Assembly (NCBI RefSeq): GCF_004354915.1
Contig: NZ_SMSI01000002.1
Coordinates: 620,001 to 684,000, forward strand
Source of the DNA: Pseudohoeflea suaedae
GTDB taxonomy: Bacteria > Pseudomonadota > Alphaproteobacteria > Rhizobiales > Rhizobiaceae
Direction of reading: 5' to 3'
Length of the DNA stretch: 64,000 bases
Part shown: one piece after another, positions 1 through 10,749 of the stretch
How positions within the stretch are numbered: the stretch's first letter is position 1
Layout: every line of letters begins with the position of its first letter
Position numbers and translations under genes: made by a program
Notes under the pieces: generated by a model
What the model was told of the DNA's origin: nothing
Seen by the model: only the letters and a program-made list of their open reading frames with translations
Databases searched by the model: none

Positions 1-1
1 G

Positions 2-880
2 CCCGAATGGATCCGCGTCAAGGCGCCGACATCCCAAGGCTACAAGGACACGCGCAAGATCGTGAAGGAGAACAATCTCGTCACCGTGTGCGAGGAAGCG
101 GGCTGCCCCAATATCGGAGAGTGCTGGGACAAGAAGCACGCGACCTTCATGATCATGGGCGAGATCTGCACGCGCGCCTGCGCCTTCTGCAACGTGATCA
201 CCGGCCGGCCCAACGCGCTTGACGCCGAAGAGCCTGCGAATGTTGCCCGCGCGGTTGCCGAAATGGGCCTCAACCACGTGGTCATCACCTCGGTCGATCG
301 TGACGATCTGGAAGATGGTGGCGCGCAGCATTTCGTCGATGTCATCCGCGCCATCCGGGCGGCCACGCCGGCCACCACAATCGAGATCCTGACGCCGGAC
401 TTCCTGCGCAAGCCGGGGGCGCTCGAAAAGGTCGTGGCCGCCAGGCCCGACGTCTTCAACCATAATCTCGAAACCGTGCCTTCGAACTATCTGACGGTCC
501 GTCCCGGCGCGCGCTACTTCCACTCGATCCGTCTTCTTCAGCGGGTCAAGGAGCTCGATCCGACCATGTTCACCAAGTCGGGCATCATGGTGGGCCTTGG
601 CGAGACCCGCAACGAAGTGCTCCAGCTGATGGACGACCTGCGCGTGGCGGATGTCGATTTCCTGACGATCGGCCAGTATCTGCAGCCGACCCGCAAGCAC
701 CACGAGGTCAAGGACTTCGTCACGCCGGATCAGTTCAAGAGCTACGAGACGACGGCGTATTCCAAGGGCTTCCTGATGGTGTCCGCCAGCCCGCTGACGC
801 GTTCCTCGCACCATGCCGGCGACGATTTCGCCCGTCTGCGCGCCGCGCGCGAGGCCAAGCTCGCAGCACTCGCTGGTTAA
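2..880 (+). CDS. lipA: Lipoyl synthase (5' end cut by window edge)
   Basis: Radical-SAM enzyme that inserts two sulfurs into protein-bound octanoyl groups to make lipoyl cofactor for 2-oxoacid dehydrogenases and the glycine cleavage system; cytoplasmic. Both iron-sulfur cluster motifs are visible: the auxiliary CX4CX5C set ([12 protein letters not shown]) about 25–36 residues into the fragment, and the radical-SAM CX3CX2C (CTRACAFC). The reading frame is open from base 2, and the residues before the first in-frame ATG (PEWIRVKAP) belong to the family, so the true start lies upstream of the window. The TAA stop is 5 bases before the next gene, which is probably cotranscribed. The lipA–ratA pairing is common in Alphaproteobacteria. 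Very secure. Confidence 0.97.
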   Translation, partial: PEWIRVKAPTSQGYKDTRKIVKENNLVTVCEEAGCPNIGECWDKKHATFMIMGEICTRACAFCNVITGRPNALDAEEPANVARAVAEMGLNHVVITSVDRDDLEDGGAQHFVDVIRAIRAATPATTIEILTPDFLRKPGALEKVVAARPDVFNHNLETVPSNYLTVRPGARYFHSIRLLQRVKELDPTMFTKSGIMVGLGETRNEVLQLMDDLRVADVDFLTIGQYLQPTRKHHEVKDFVTPDQFKSYETTAYSKGFLMVSASPLTRSSHHAGDDFARLRAAREAKLAALAG

Positions 881-885
881 GTTTC

Positions 886-1347
886 GTGCCCCAGTTCGAA
901 ACGACGCGAAAAGTCGTCCATTCACCGCGCCAGATGTTCGATCTGGTGGCCGACGTCGAGCGATATCCGGAATTTCTGCCGCTGTGCGAGGCGCTGACCG
1001 TCCGCTCGCGCAAGGAGCGTGACGGGCGCACATTGCTGATTGCCGACATGACGGTGGGATACAAGGCGATCCGCGAGACGTTTACCAGCCAGGTGCTTCT
1101 CAAGCCCGACGATCTCGCCATCGAGGTCAAATATGTCGATGGGCCTTTCCGCTATCTCGACAATCGCTGGACCTTCAAGCCGGAAGAGAACGGATCGGCC
1201 ATCCATTTCTTCATCGACTACGAGTTCCGCAGCCGCATTCTCGGCGGTCTGATGGGATCGATGTTCGACCGGGCGTTCCGCATGTTTGCGGAAGCTTTCG
1301 AGAAGCGGGCCGATGACGTTTATGGTCGTCCCGACGCGGCGAGCTAG
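886..1347 (+). CDS. Coenzyme Q-binding / RatA-family START-like protein
   Basis: Small SRPBCC (START-like) fold protein of the COQ10/RatA family, 153 residues, the usual length. The alphaproteobacterial members next to lipA are thought to act as coenzyme Q-binding chaperones in respiration; the RatA toxin name comes from the E. coli homologue, and toxicity should not be assumed here. Family features include the N-terminal ETTRKVVHSPRQMFDLVADV stretch followed by YPEFLPLC. Translation probably starts at GTG 886, five bases after the lipA stop, so the pair is likely translationally linked. Its 3' end overlaps the convergent pncC gene by 4 bases. Confidence 0.88.
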   Translation: MPQFETTRKVVHSPRQMFDLVADVERYPEFLPLCEALTVRSRKERDGRTLLIADMTVGYKAIRETFTSQVLLKPDDLAIEVKYVDGPFRYLDNRWTFKPEENGSAIHFFIDYEFRSRILGGLMGSMFDRAFRMFAEAFEKRADDVYGRPDAAS

Positions 1348-1874
1348 GCGTTGTCCTCCTCGAAGCGCTCGATGAGGGCTTCGAGGGTCGCATGTACGGT
1401 CGCGGCGCGAATAAGATCGCGCGGCCAGTCCTCGTTCCAGCGCAGTTCCGCCGCTTCGGCGTCGCCATCTCGCGCCGCCAGTCCCATGTAGACGAGGCCG
1501 ACGGGCTTTGCGGCAGTTCCACCACCGGGACCGGCAATACCCGTGACAGAGACCGCATATTGCGCATTGGAAAGGGCGAGTGCGCCGGCGGCCATTTCGA
1601 CCGCCGTGACCGGCGACACTGCGCCATGGGTGTCGAGCGTCTGTGGCCTGACGCCCAGCATGTCCACCTTGGCGGCGTTCGAATAGGTGACGAAGCCGCG
1701 GTCGAAGACGGCCGAGGAGCCGGCAATCTCGGTGATCATCCCGGCGATCAGCCCGCCGGTGCAGGATTCGGCGGTCGCAATCATCGTGCCGGCCGTGGCG
1801 AAGCGCGCAACGATCTGTGCCGCCAGTTCGCGGCAGTCGTCGAGGATTGCGGCTGCGTCCTTCTCATGCGTCAT
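1344..1874 (-). CDS. pncC: CinA-family nicotinamide-nucleotide amidohydrolase
   Basis: Stand-alone CinA C-terminal domain (176 residues). The family deamidates nicotinamide mononucleotide to nicotinic acid mononucleotide in NAD salvage; cytoplasmic. Visible family motifs are [15 protein letters not shown] near residues 34–48, SNAAK, and the glycine-rich [20 protein letters not shown] loop. The N-terminal MoaB-like domain of full-length CinA is absent, as in E. coli PncC/YgaD. Its start overlaps the 3' end of ispDF by 11 bases on the same strand, so the two form an operon. The activity is inferred from the family. Confidence 0.88.
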   Translation of the reverse strand: MTHEKDAAAILDDCRELAAQIVARFATAGTMIATAESCTGGLIAGMITEIAGSSAVFDRGFVTYSNAAKVDMLGVRPQTLDTHGAVSPVTAVEMAAGALALSNAQYAVSVTGIAGPGGGTAAKPVGLVYMGLAARDGDAEAAELRWNEDWPRDLIRAATVHATLEALIERFEEDNA

Positions 1875-3072
1875 CGGCGTTACCGTAATAGACGCTGGCC
1901 GTGGCGATCGCGGCTATGCCCTCGTTTCGGCCTATGAAGCCGAGTTCTTCGTTGGTCGTGGCCTTGACCGAGCAGCGGTCGACCGAAATCCCTATGGCCC
2001 GGGCCAGAGATTCGCGCATCGCCTGACGGTGCGGGCCGATCTTCGGTGCTTCGGCGATCAACGAGACGTCGGCATTGAGAACCGTGCCACCTTTGGCGGT
2101 AACGATCTCGACGGCCTTCTGGAGAAAGATCGTGGAGGCGGCGCCTTTCCACTGGGGGTCCGAGGGAGGGAAATGGTCGCCGATATCGCCGGCGCCGCAT
2201 GTGGCCAGCAGCGCGTCGGTCAGGGCGTGAAGCGCAACATCGGCATCGGAATGTCCGTCGAGGCGCTTGTCGTGATCGATCTTTATGCCACAGAGCCAGA
2301 CGCCGTCGCCCGCAACAAGCCTGTGGACGTCATAGCCGTTACCGGTGCGAATATCGGGAAGACGGCGGGCGGCGAGCATGTCCTGGGCCATGTGAAGGTC
2401 CTCGAGGGTGGTGATCTTGGTGTTGGTTCGTGAACCGCGCGAGAGTTTGACCGGGTGACCGGCCCATTCCATGACGGCGCAGTCGTCGGTGAATTCGGTT
2501 TCTCCGGCCTGCTGAGCGCTGCGATGGGCGGCGAGGACCGTTTCGAAGCTGAAACCCTGCGGTGTCTGGGCTGCGAAAAGGCCGTCGCGGGATACGGTGT
2601 CGGTGACCATCTGTGCATTATCGGCGCGCTTGAGCGTATCTGCAACGGCGACGGCGGGCAGGACTGCGGTGGCGCCGGCGTTAAGTTGCTCGAGCACGCG
2701 GTCGACGGTTGCACGGTCGATGAAGGGGCGGGCGGCATCGTGAATGAGCACGTAATCGGCGCCCTGGTCGGCTATGCACTCGAGGCCGATGCGGGAGGAA
2801 TCCTGTCGCGTGCGTCCACCATGAACGATCCGGACCGGAAGGAGGCCGCTCAATGCGCGGGTGGCCGAATCAAACAGTTCCTCGTCGTCCTTGTGGATGA
2901 CGACGACGATGCCGCAAATGCCGGGATGGTCGAGGAATGGCTGCATCGCGCGCGCGATAATGGTCATGCCGCCAATGTCGCGGTATTGCTTGGGGCCCTG
3001 TTCGGCCTGGCCGATACGGCTGCCGCGCCCGGCGGCGACTATGATCGCCCAGGTCTTGGGAGTGCTGTTCAT
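1864..3072 (-). CDS. ispDF: Bifunctional IspD/IspF: MEP-pathway cytidylyltransferase and cyclodiphosphate synthase
   Basis: Fused enzyme of non-mevalonate isoprenoid synthesis. The N-terminal half (about residues 1–225) is 2-C-methyl-D-erythritol 4-phosphate cytidylyltransferase, with the nucleotide-binding AAGRGSRIG motif near residue 12 and IHDAARPF. The C-terminal half (about 240–402) is 2-C-methyl-D-erythritol 2,4-cyclodiphosphate synthase, with metal-binding NGYDVHRL and [17 protein letters not shown], then [11 protein letters not shown]. Such fusions are typical of Alphaproteobacteria. ATG 3072 was chosen because a GGAG lies seven bases upstream and the protein then begins [15 protein letters not shown]; a longer frame to 3120 lacks family similarity. 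Confidence 0.95.
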   Translation of the reverse strand: MNSTPKTWAIIVAAGRGSRIGQAEQGPKQYRDIGGMTIIARAMQPFLDHPGICGIVVVIHKDDEELFDSATRALSGLLPVRIVHGGRTRQDSSRIGLECIADQGADYVLIHDAARPFIDRATVDRVLEQLNAGATAVLPAVAVADTLKRADNAQMVTDTVSRDGLFAAQTPQGFSFETVLAAHRSAQQAGETEFTDDCAVMEWAGHPVKLSRGSRTNTKITTLEDLHMAQDMLAARRLPDIRTGNGYDVHRLVAGDGVWLCGIKIDHDKRLDGHSDADVALHALTDALLATCGAGDIGDHFPPSDPQWKGAASTIFLQKAVEIVTAKGGTVLNADVSLIAEAPKIGPHRQAMRESLARAIGISVDRCSVKATTNEELGFIGRNEGIAAIATASVYYGNADDA

Positions 3073-3270
3073 AAAGCTCCATGTCCTCCCTCGGGCGGTC
3101 CGCGTCAACCCGGCGGCCACCGAATGCCGGCGCGGCTGTTAACCCCGAAATTCCCTTGCGGGCAAAAACCTTGTGTGGCGAACATCTTGGAGCTTGGCAA
3201 GTGGATGCTGATTGTCTAAAAAATGGGCAAAGTTACAGCATGCATCCGTTGAAAGCAGCGTAAGGGTCGT

Positions 3271-4263
3271 ATGGAAGAATCTTTGCTAATCGGCGCGGTG
3301 GCCACCCGCAACCGGATTTTCCTGGCGCCGATGTCGGGTGTGACCGATCTGCCGTTTCGTCAGATTGCGCAGCGCTGCGGCGCCGGAATGGTCGTGACCG
3401 AGATGGTGGCCAGCCGCGAACTCGTGACGAACCGCCAGGAATCCTGGACGCGGCTGAAGGCTGCGGATTTTCGTCCGCACGTCGTCCAGCTTGCCGGGCG
3501 CGAGCCGGACTGGATGGCGGAGGCGGCGAGGATCGCCGAAGCCGAAGGGGCTGACATCGTCGACATCAACATGGGGTGTCCGGCCAAGAAGGTGACCGGC
3601 GGCTATTCCGGTTCGGCCCTGATGCGTGAGCCCGAGCGCGCGCTTGCCCTGGTGGATGCCGTCGTGAAAGCGGTTTCGGTTCCCGTGACGCTCAAGATGC
3701 GGCTCGGCTGGGACGAAAATTCGATGAATGCCGGCGATCTCGCCCGCGACGCGGTGAAGGCGGGCATACGCATGATCACGGTGCATGGCCGCACCCGCTG
3801 CCAGTTCTACGAAGGCACGGCCGATTGGGAGGCCATAGCCCGCGTGCGCGATGTGGTGGATGCGCCTTTCGTTGCCAACGGCGACATTGCGAGCCGCGAG
3901 GATGCCCGCACCTGTCTCGAAATCACCGGTGCGGACGCGGTCATGGTGGGACGCGCGGCGCAGGGGCGTCCGTGGATATGCGGCGAGATCGCCGGCGATC
4001 CCGCGGCGCCAGGGCCGGAAGAGAAGCGGCATATCGCCCGCAATCACTACACGATGATGCTCGATCACTATGGTGAGCAGGCGGGTATCCGCCACGCGCG
4101 CAAGCATCTGGGCTGGTATCTCGACAGTCTCGCCCCGTCCACGCCGGGTGAACTGCGCAAGGAGATCATGACCGGCCAGGAAGCCGAGAGGGTCGCGCGC
4201 CTGTTTGCCGAGGCGCTCGAAGCCGGCGGCACCGACAACAGCGCCTGGGAGCGTGCGGCATGA
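3271..4263 (+). CDS. dusB: tRNA-dihydrouridine synthase DusB (NifR3 family)
   Basis: FMN-dependent enzyme that reduces uridine to dihydrouridine in tRNA. The 330-residue length is normal. The TIM-barrel signature [19 protein letters not shown], holding the catalytic cysteine, lies about residues 98–116, with TVHGRTR and the FMN-phosphate region VANGDI following. The family name NifR3 reflects its long-known position as first gene of the nifR3–ntrB–ntrC operon in rhizobia and Rhodobacter, exactly the arrangement seen here. Its TGA overlaps the ntrB ATG by 4 bases, indicating translational coupling. Confidence 0.96.
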   Translation: MEESLLIGAVATRNRIFLAPMSGVTDLPFRQIAQRCGAGMVVTEMVASRELVTNRQESWTRLKAADFRPHVVQLAGREPDWMAEAARIAEAEGADIVDINMGCPAKKVTGGYSGSALMREPERALALVDAVVKAVSVPVTLKMRLGWDENSMNAGDLARDAVKAGIRMITVHGRTRCQFYEGTADWEAIARVRDVVDAPFVANGDIASREDARTCLEITGADAVMVGRAAQGRPWICGEIAGDPAAPGPEEKRHIARNHYTMMLDHYGEQAGIRHARKHLGWYLDSLAPSTPGELRKEIMTGQEAERVARLFAEALEAGGTDNSAWERAA

Positions 4264-5423
4264 AGAAATCCGATACCTGGACGGCTGATTGGGGAAGCGA
4301 CGGCGGCACCGGTCCGCTGGCCGTGCTCAATGCCATCCAGCATCCCGTCATCATGATCGACGGCGAGGGGAACCTGGCTTTTGCCAACTGGGAGGCCGAA
4401 TCCTTCTTCGGCGCCAGCGCCGCCCATCTCGCCAGGCAGAAGATCGAGACGCTGGTACCCTTCGGCAGCCCGCTCATCGCGCTGATCGATCAGGTGCGTG
4501 AGCGCCATGCGCCGATCAATGAATACAAGGTGGATCTGAGTTCGCCGCGTCTGGGCTACGACAAGCTGGTGGATCTCTATGCCGCCCCGCTGGTCGGCGG
4601 TCCGGCCGATCATGTGGTGATCATTCTCCAGGAACGCTCGATGGCCGACAAGATCGACCGTCAGCTCACCCATCGGGGCGCTGCGCGCTCGGTCACCGGC
4701 CTTGCCGCCATGCTGGCCCATGAGATCAAGAACCCGTTGTCGGGCATTCGCGGTGCAGCCCAGCTTCTCGAAAGCTCGGTGGGCGACGAGGACAGGGCGC
4801 TCGCGCGGCTCATTCGTGACGAGACCGACAGGATCGTCTCGCTCGTCGACCGGATGGAGATCTTCTCCGACGAGCGGCCCGTCGACCGTGCGCCGATCAA
4901 CATTCACTCGGTGCTCGATCACGTCAAATCGCTGGCGCAGGCCGGGTTTGCCCGCAAGATCAGGTTCACCGAGCTCTACGATCCATCGCTGCCGCCGGTC
5001 TATGCGAACCGCGACCAGCTGGTGCAGGTCTTCCTCAATCTCGTGAAGAATGCAGCCGAGGCGATCGGCGACAGTGCGGACGGGGAAATCGTGCTGACCA
5101 CGGCCTACCGGCCGGGTATCAAGCTCTCCGTGCCGGGCAGCGCCGAAAAAGTCTCCCTGCCGCTCGAATTTTGCGTGCAGGACAACGGTCCGGGCGTGTC
5201 CAACGATCTCCTGCCGCTTCTTTTCGACCCCTTCATCACCACCAAGACAAACGGAACCGGTCTCGGTCTGGCGCTCGTCGCCAAGATCGTGGGCGGCCAT
5301 GGCGGCATCATCGAATGCGACAGCCAGGGCAGCAAGACCATTTTCCGCGTATTGATGCCGGCTTCGCGCGACGCGCCTCCCGTCGCCGGTGTGAGCCGGA
5401 CCTCCATGGATCTCAAGCGATGA
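4260..5423 (+). CDS. ntrB: Nitrogen regulation sensor histidine kinase NtrB
   Basis: Cytoplasmic PAS-containing histidine kinase/phosphatase that sets NtrC phosphorylation in response to PII signalling of nitrogen status. A PAS region spans about residues 20–130. The H-box [12 protein letters not shown] carries the phospho-histidine at residue 154. The catalytic domain shows the N box ([13 protein letters not shown]), DNGPG, and [17 protein letters not shown]. There is no membrane segment. It overlaps dusB by 4 bases and ntrC by 4 bases (ATGA), so the three genes are coupled. Confidence 0.96.
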   Translation: MKKSDTWTADWGSDGGTGPLAVLNAIQHPVIMIDGEGNLAFANWEAESFFGASAAHLARQKIETLVPFGSPLIALIDQVRERHAPINEYKVDLSSPRLGYDKLVDLYAAPLVGGPADHVVIILQERSMADKIDRQLTHRGAARSVTGLAAMLAHEIKNPLSGIRGAAQLLESSVGDEDRALARLIRDETDRIVSLVDRMEIFSDERPVDRAPINIHSVLDHVKSLAQAGFARKIRFTELYDPSLPPVYANRDQLVQVFLNLVKNAAEAIGDSADGEIVLTTAYRPGIKLSVPGSAEKVSLPLEFCVQDNGPGVSNDLLPLLFDPFITTKTNGTGLGLALVAKIVGGHGGIIECDSQGSKTIFRVLMPASRDAPPVAGVSRTSMDLKR

Positions 5424-6874
5424 CAAAAGCGACCATTCTCGTAGCCGATGATGATGCGGCGATCCGCACCGTTCTCAATCAGGCGCTTTCACGCGCCGGA
5501 TACGAGGTACGAATCACGTCCAACGCGACGACGTTGTGGCGATGGATTTCGGCAGGCGAGGGGGATCTCGTCATCACCGACGTTGTGATGCCCGATGAGA
5601 ACGCCTTCGATCTTCTGCCGCGCATCCGCCGCATGCGCCCGGAACTGCCCGTGCTCGTGATGAGTGCGCAGAATACCTTCATGACGGCGATCAAGGCATC
5701 CGAGAGCGGGGCCTATGATTATCTGCCCAAGCCTTTCGACCTGACCGAGATGATCGGCATCGTCGGCCGGGCGTTGGCGGAGCCCAAGAAGAAAACCACG
5801 CAGAGCATCGACGATGCCGGCGAGGGGATGCCGCTTGTCGGGCGCTCGACCGCGATGCAGGAGATCTACCGGGTTCTCGCCCGTCTCATGCAGACCGATC
5901 TGACGCTGATGATCACCGGTGAATCCGGCACGGGCAAGGAACTGGTGGCGCGCGCGCTGCACGATTACGGCAAGCGCCGCAACGGCCCCTTCGTGGCGAT
6001 CAACATGGCGGCAATCCCGCGCGATCTGATCGAATCGGAACTCTTCGGCCATGAGAAGGGCGCATTCACCGGCGCCCAGAACCGCTCGACAGGACGTTTC
6101 GAGCAGGCCGAGGGCGGTACGCTGTTCCTCGACGAGATCGGCGACATGCCGATGGATGCGCAGACCCGGCTTCTGCGCGTGCTTCAGCAGGGCGAATATA
6201 CCACGGTCGGCGGGCGAACCGCGATCAAGACCGATGTGCGCATCGTCGCGGCCACCAACAAGGATCTCAAGATCCTGATCAATCAGGGCCTTTTCCGCGA
6301 GGATCTCTATTACCGCCTGAATGTCGTTCCGCTGCGCCTGCCGGCGCTGCGCGACCGCGCCGAGGACGTCCCCGATCTGGTGCGCCATTTCGTGCGTCAG
6401 GCGGTGGAGGAAGGGCTCGATCCCAAGCGCTTCGACCAGCCGGCACTGGACCTGCTCAAGGCCTATCCATGGCCGGGAAACGTCCGCGAACTGGAAAACG
6501 TGGTCCGTCGGGTGATGGCGCTCTATCCGCAGGATGCGATCAGCGGCGAGATCATCGAGAACGAGCTCCGGACCGAATCGGCCGAAACGGGCATCAGTCA
6601 TGATGTCGGCAATAGCGCTCCGCTCACCATCGGCGGCGCGGTCGAGGAGAACATGCGGCGCTATTTCTCCGAGTTCGGCGAGGAGCTGCCGCCAAGCGGG
6701 CTCTACCAGCGTGTGATCGACGAGGTGGAGTATCCGCTCATTCTCGCAGCGCTGACCGCGACACGCGGCAACCAGATCCGGGCTGCCGATCTTCTCGGCC
6801 TCAATCGCAATACCCTGCGCAAGAAGATCCGGGAGCTGGGCGTCACCGTCTATCGTTCGCCGCGCCCGAACTAG
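5420..6874 (+). CDS. ntrC: Nitrogen regulator NtrC (sigma-54 activator)
   Basis: Response regulator and sigma-54 enhancer-binding ATPase, 484 residues. Receiver domain residues 1–120 with phospho-acceptor D54 (VITDVVMPD). The AAA+ domain shows Walker A GESGTGKE, the sigma-54 contact loop GAFTGA ([11 protein letters not shown]), and Walker [16 protein letters not shown]-terminal Fis-type helix-turn-helix follows ([19 protein letters not shown]). The ATG at 5420, overlapping the ntrB stop, begins the standard [13 protein letters not shown]-terminus, so the longer frame from 5171 is spurious. A sigma-54 promoter at 29.6 kb in this window is a plausible target. Confidence 0.97.
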   Translation: MTKATILVADDDAAIRTVLNQALSRAGYEVRITSNATTLWRWISAGEGDLVITDVVMPDENAFDLLPRIRRMRPELPVLVMSAQNTFMTAIKASESGAYDYLPKPFDLTEMIGIVGRALAEPKKKTTQSIDDAGEGMPLVGRSTAMQEIYRVLARLMQTDLTLMITGESGTGKELVARALHDYGKRRNGPFVAINMAAIPRDLIESELFGHEKGAFTGAQNRSTGRFEQAEGGTLFLDEIGDMPMDAQTRLLRVLQQGEYTTVGGRTAIKTDVRIVAATNKDLKILINQGLFREDLYYRLNVVPLRLPALRDRAEDVPDLVRHFVRQAVEEGLDPKRFDQPALDLLKAYPWPGNVRELENVVRRVMALYPQDAISGEIIENELRTESAETGISHDVGNSAPLTIGGAVEENMRRYFSEFGEELPPSGLYQRVIDEVEYPLILAALTATRGNQIRAADLLGLNRNTLRKKIRELGVTVYRSPRPN

Positions 6875-7032
6875 GCGTTCCGCGCCGGGTTTCGGCTCGC
6901 CGACAATCCACAGCTAACCCCGTGAAAATCAGTGGTTTTGCGTGATGGCGGCGCCTGCTAAGTTGCATTTTCGCCACATTCTGTTGCTCTACGGCAACTG
7001 TGGGAATCAGCGAGCCGGAGGGATGGCGGTCA

Positions 7033-9336
7033 GTGACTATTGCGACGGATACGCGAGCGGCGGGCACTGCGGGGACGGACGCTGAAACGGGGGCCGATCA
7101 GCCGTCGCCCGTTCTGGTGAAGCTCCGCGAAAGCACCCTGACCGTGCCGGGCACGGCGCTCGTCGGCTTCGCGTTTATCAGTGCGCTCGCCTCATTTGCG
7201 ATCCTGCTCGGCATCACGCCCATAGAGCCGGTCGAATCGGTCGTTCTCACCGCCATCATCATCAATCTTTTCTTCGTGCTGGCGATGCTGGCTCTGGTGG
7301 TCTTCGAGGTTCGCGCGCTTCTCAAGGCGCGAACGCGCGGTAAGGCGGCGGCGCGACTGCACATTCGCATCGTCGCGCTGTTCTCGATCGTGGCGATCCT
7401 GCCGGCAATTCTGGTGGCGGTGGTCGCTTCGGTTACGCTCGATGTCGGCCTTGACCGCTGGTTCTCCATCCGCACCAAGTCGATCGTCAACTCGTCGCTG
7501 TCCGTCGCCGAGGCTTATGTGCTCGAAAATGCGCGCTTCCTGCAGGGGCAGACCGTGTCGATGGCCAACGACCTCGACAATGCGCGTTCGCTTTACCGTC
7601 TCGACCGCACCGGTTTCGTCAATTTCATGACGCGGCAGGCGGCCGGACGCGGCCTGCTGGGCGCATTTCTGGTTCGCGCCGACGGCAGTGTCATCGTCCA
7701 GGCGGATATCCGCACGGAACGGCCGCTGCCGGCAATCCCGCGCGATGCGCTCAGCGACGCCGTCAACGGCAAGCCCACGCTGATACCGCCGGGCGTGACG
7801 AACCTCGTGGGTGCGATCATGCCGATGCAGCAGATCGACGACACGTTCCTTTATACCGTGCGTGCGGTCGACCCCGAGGTCATGCAGTCGATGCGGCAAA
7901 TGCGCGAGGCGACGCAGGAGTACCAGACGCTGGAAGCGGGGCGGGCGCCGCTGCAATTCGCCTTCGGGATCCTCTATATCGGTTTTGCGCTCGTCGTGCT
8001 GATCGCGGCGATCTGGACGGCCATCGCCGTCGCCGACCGGCTAGTGCGGCCGATCCGGGTTCTGATCAATGCCTCCGACGAGGTGGCGTCCGGCAATTTC
8101 GGGATTGCGGTGCCCGTTCATGCCTCAGACGGCGACGTGGCTTCGCTTGCCCATACCTTCAACAACATGATCGTGCAGATCCGTACCCAGCGCGACGAGA
8201 TCCTGTCCGCCAAGGACCAGATCGACGATCGCCGTCGTTTCACCGAAGCCGTGCTGTCGGGCGTGTCCGCGGGCGTCGTGGGCGTCGATCACGATACCAA
8301 TGTGACCATCGCCAACCGCTCGGCGACATCGATCCTGACGGAAAGCGCGCGGGCGATCATCGGCGAGCCGATTGCCAATATCGCGCCGGAATTCACCGAT
8401 CTCATCGCGAAGGCTGCGCTTCTGCCCGGTCGGGAGACGCGCAGCCAGATCGTCTTGAAGCGCGGCGGCAAGGAGCGCACGCTCGACGTGAAGGTGACGC
8501 GCGAGGAAACCCATGACGGCCTCGAATCCTTCGTCATCACGCTCGACGACATCACCGATCTCCTGATCGCACAGCGCTCGACGGCCTGGGCTGACGTGGC
8601 CCGCCGCATCGCTCACGAGATCAAGAACCCGCTTACGCCGATCCAGCTTTCCGCCGAGCGCATTCGCCGGCGCTACGGCAAGCAGATCCCCGACGACGAC
8701 CGCGCCGTTTTCGACCAGTGCACCGACACCATCGTGCGGCAGGTCGAGGATATCGGCCGCATGGTCGACGAGTTCTCCTCCTTTGCGCGGATGCCGAAAC
8801 CCTCCAAGACGCGGACCGACCTGCGCGAGATCCTGAAGGAAACCGTTTTTCTGCGCGAGGTGAGCCGGCAGGATATCGACTTCCACCGCGATTGGCCGGA
8901 CGATGTCGAGATGAAGGGGATGTTCGATGCCCGCATGCTGTCGCAGGCCTTCGGGAACCTGATCAAGAACGCCACCGAGGCGATCGACGCCGTTCCCGAC
9001 GACGTGGAGCGGGACGGAAAGCACATTCACGTTCACGCCGAGCCGTCCGGAGAAGGCTTTCTCGTTGCGATCATCGATAATGGCCGCGGCTTGCCGACGG
9101 AGAATCGTCATCGATTGCTCGAGCCCTATATGACCATGCGGGAAAAGGGCACCGGTCTCGGGCTCGCGATCGTGAAGAAGATTATCGAAGACCATGGCGG
9201 TTCGCTGCAGTTGCAGGATGCGCCGTCGGACACCGATAGCGGAAGAGGGGCAATGATCTCAGTCTGGCTGCCGGTTCGTTCCGCCGATCCGGAAGCAGAA
9301 GAACACAGGAACAAGGAGACTGGACATGGCGTCTGA
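7033..9336 (+). CDS. ntrY: Nitrogen regulation sensor kinase NtrY (membrane)
   Basis: Membrane histidine kinase partner of NtrX. The N-terminal third has several hydrophobic segments flanking a periplasmic region, followed by HAMP (about 8020–8190), PAS, and HisKA/HATPase domains. The H-box is [25 protein letters not shown]; the catalytic domain shows NLIKNATEAID and GTGLGLAIVKKIIEDHGG. Start: GTG 7033 follows GGAGGG at 7017–7022 and gives 767 residues; GTG 7000 is an in-frame alternative. The 158-base gap from ntrC could hold a separate promoter. It overlaps ntrX by 11 bases. In relatives NtrYX responds to nitrogen and redox state, also affecting envelope functions. Confidence 0.94.
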   Translation: MTIATDTRAAGTAGTDAETGADQPSPVLVKLRESTLTVPGTALVGFAFISALASFAILLGITPIEPVESVVLTAIIINLFFVLAMLALVVFEVRALLKARTRGKAAARLHIRIVALFSIVAILPAILVAVVASVTLDVGLDRWFSIRTKSIVNSSLSVAEAYVLENARFLQGQTVSMANDLDNARSLYRLDRTGFVNFMTRQAAGRGLLGAFLVRADGSVIVQADIRTERPLPAIPRDALSDAVNGKPTLIPPGVTNLVGAIMPMQQIDDTFLYTVRAVDPEVMQSMRQMREATQEYQTLEAGRAPLQFAFGILYIGFALVVLIAAIWTAIAVADRLVRPIRVLINASDEVASGNFGIAVPVHASDGDVASLAHTFNNMIVQIRTQRDEILSAKDQIDDRRRFTEAVLSGVSAGVVGVDHDTNVTIANRSATSILTESARAIIGEPIANIAPEFTDLIAKAALLPGRETRSQIVLKRGGKERTLDVKVTREETHDGLESFVITLDDITDLLIAQRSTAWADVARRIAHEIKNPLTPIQLSAERIRRRYGKQIPDDDRAVFDQCTDTIVRQVEDIGRMVDEFSSFARMPKPSKTRTDLREILKETVFLREVSRQDIDFHRDWPDDVEMKGMFDARMLSQAFGNLIKNATEAIDAVPDDVERDGKHIHVHAEPSGEGFLVAIIDNGRGLPTENRHRLLEPYMTMREKGTGLGLAIVKKIIEDHGGSLQLQDAPSDTDSGRGAMISVWLPVRSADPEAEEHRNKETGHGV

Positions 9337-10690
9337 CATCCTGGTCGTTGACGACGAAGAGGATATCCGCGAACTCGTCTGCGGAATTCTGGACGATGAG
9401 GGGCACGAAACACGTTCGGCGCGCGATGCCGACAGTGCGCTCGCGGCGATCTCCGACCGTGTGCCGCGGCTGGTATTCCTCGATATCTGGCTGCAGGGCA
9501 GCCGGCTCGACGGACTGGCGCTGCTCGACGAGATCAAGTCGCGCTATCCGGAATTGCCGGTGGTGATGATTTCAGGCCACGGCAATGTCGAGACTGCCGT
9601 TTCGGCGATCCGGCGTGGTGCTTATGATTTCATCGAGAAACCCTTCAAGGCCGACAGGCTGGTTCTGGTGGCGGAACGCGCGCTGGAAACATCGAGCCTG
9701 AAGAAGGAGGTTTCCGACCTCAAGCGCCGTTCCGGCGATGCCGTGGAGCTGATCGGAACCTCGCTGGCCATCTCGCAGCTCAAGCAGACGATCGAGAAGG
9801 TCGCACCGACCAACAGCCGCATCATGATCATGGGGCCGTCGGGCAGCGGCAAGGAGCTGGTGGCGCGCCTCATTCACAAGAATTCGAGCCGTTCGAACGG
9901 CCCGTTCGTGGTGCTCAATGCCGCGGGCCTGACGCCCGAGCGCATGGAGATGGCGCTGTTCGGCACCGAAAGCACATCGAGCCACGAACGCAAGATCGGC
10001 GTGCTGGAAGAGGCGCATCGCGGCATTCTTTATCTCGACGAGATCGCCGACATGCCGCGCGGCACGCAGAACAAGATCCTGCGGGTACTGGTCGATCAGC
10101 AGTTCGAGCGCGTGGGTGGCACAAAGCGTGTGAAAGTCGATGTCCGCATCATTTCGTCCACCGCGGTCAATCTCGAGGCGTTGATCTCGGCGGGCGAGTT
10201 CCGCGAGGATCTTTATCACCGGCTCGCGGTGGTTCCGGTCAAGGTGCCGGCCCTGTCGGAACGGCGTGAGGACATCCCGTTCCTCGTCGACATGTTCATG
10301 CGCCAGATCTCGGAGCAGGCGGGGATCCGCAATCGCAAGATCGGCGATGACGCGATGGCCGTCATCCAGGCGCACAGCTGGCCCGGCAATATAAGACAGC
10401 TCCGCAACTATATGGAACGGCTGATGATTCTGGCACGCAGCGACGGGCCGGATACGGTGATTACCGCCGACATGTTGCCTGATGACGTTTCCGACATGCT
10501 GCCCAAGACGGGCACCGGCAATGCCGAGCACATCATGACGCTGCCATTGCGGGAAGCACGCGAAATGTTCGAGCGCGATTACCTGGTGGCTCAGATCAAC
10601 CGGTTCGGCGGCAACATTTCAAAGACTGCGGAATATGTCGGGATGGAACGTTCTGCCCTGCATCGCAAATTGAAATCGCTTGGCGTATAA
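9326..10690 (+). CDS. ntrX: Response regulator NtrX (AAA+ type, no GAFTGA loop)
   Basis: Response regulator of 454 residues. The receiver carries ILVVDDEED and LVFLDIWLQGS with the phospho-acceptor aspartate near residue 53. The AAA+ domain has Walker A GPSGSGKE and Walker B GILYLDEIADMP; a Fis-type helix-turn-helix ends the protein (NISKTAEYVGMERSALHRK). Where sigma-54 activators carry GAFTGA, this protein reads ALFGTESTSSHERKIGVLEEA, so the contact loop is absent. That is reported for Brucella NtrX, suggesting regulation of sigma-70-type promoters. The start overlaps ntrY by 11 bases. Contrast with NtrC in the same operon. Confidence 0.95.
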   Translation: MASDILVVDDEEDIRELVCGILDDEGHETRSARDADSALAAISDRVPRLVFLDIWLQGSRLDGLALLDEIKSRYPELPVVMISGHGNVETAVSAIRRGAYDFIEKPFKADRLVLVAERALETSSLKKEVSDLKRRSGDAVELIGTSLAISQLKQTIEKVAPTNSRIMIMGPSGSGKELVARLIHKNSSRSNGPFVVLNAAGLTPERMEMALFGTESTSSHERKIGVLEEAHRGILYLDEIADMPRGTQNKILRVLVDQQFERVGGTKRVKVDVRIISSTAVNLEALISAGEFREDLYHRLAVVPVKVPALSERREDIPFLVDMFMRQISEQAGIRNRKIGDDAMAVIQAHSWPGNIRQLRNYMERLMILARSDGPDTVITADMLPDDVSDMLPKTGTGNAEHIMTLPLREAREMFERDYLVAQINRFGGNISKTAEYVGMERSALHRKLKSLGV

Positions 10691-10749
10691 GGCAGGAAAA
10701 GCGGGCCGCGCAGTCAGGCGCGTCCATGGATTCTCGCCGGGGTAAGCGA

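Noticed and set aside
886-1347. RatA-like gene as half of a toxin–antitoxin system
   Set aside because: No antitoxin partner is adjacent; the gene sits next to lipA, where alphaproteobacterial homologues are regarded as coenzyme Q-binding proteins.
5171-5419. 83-codon extension of ntrC into ntrB
   Set aside because: It is an out-of-frame reading of the ntrB kinase domain; the ATG at 5420 starts the standard receiver domain.
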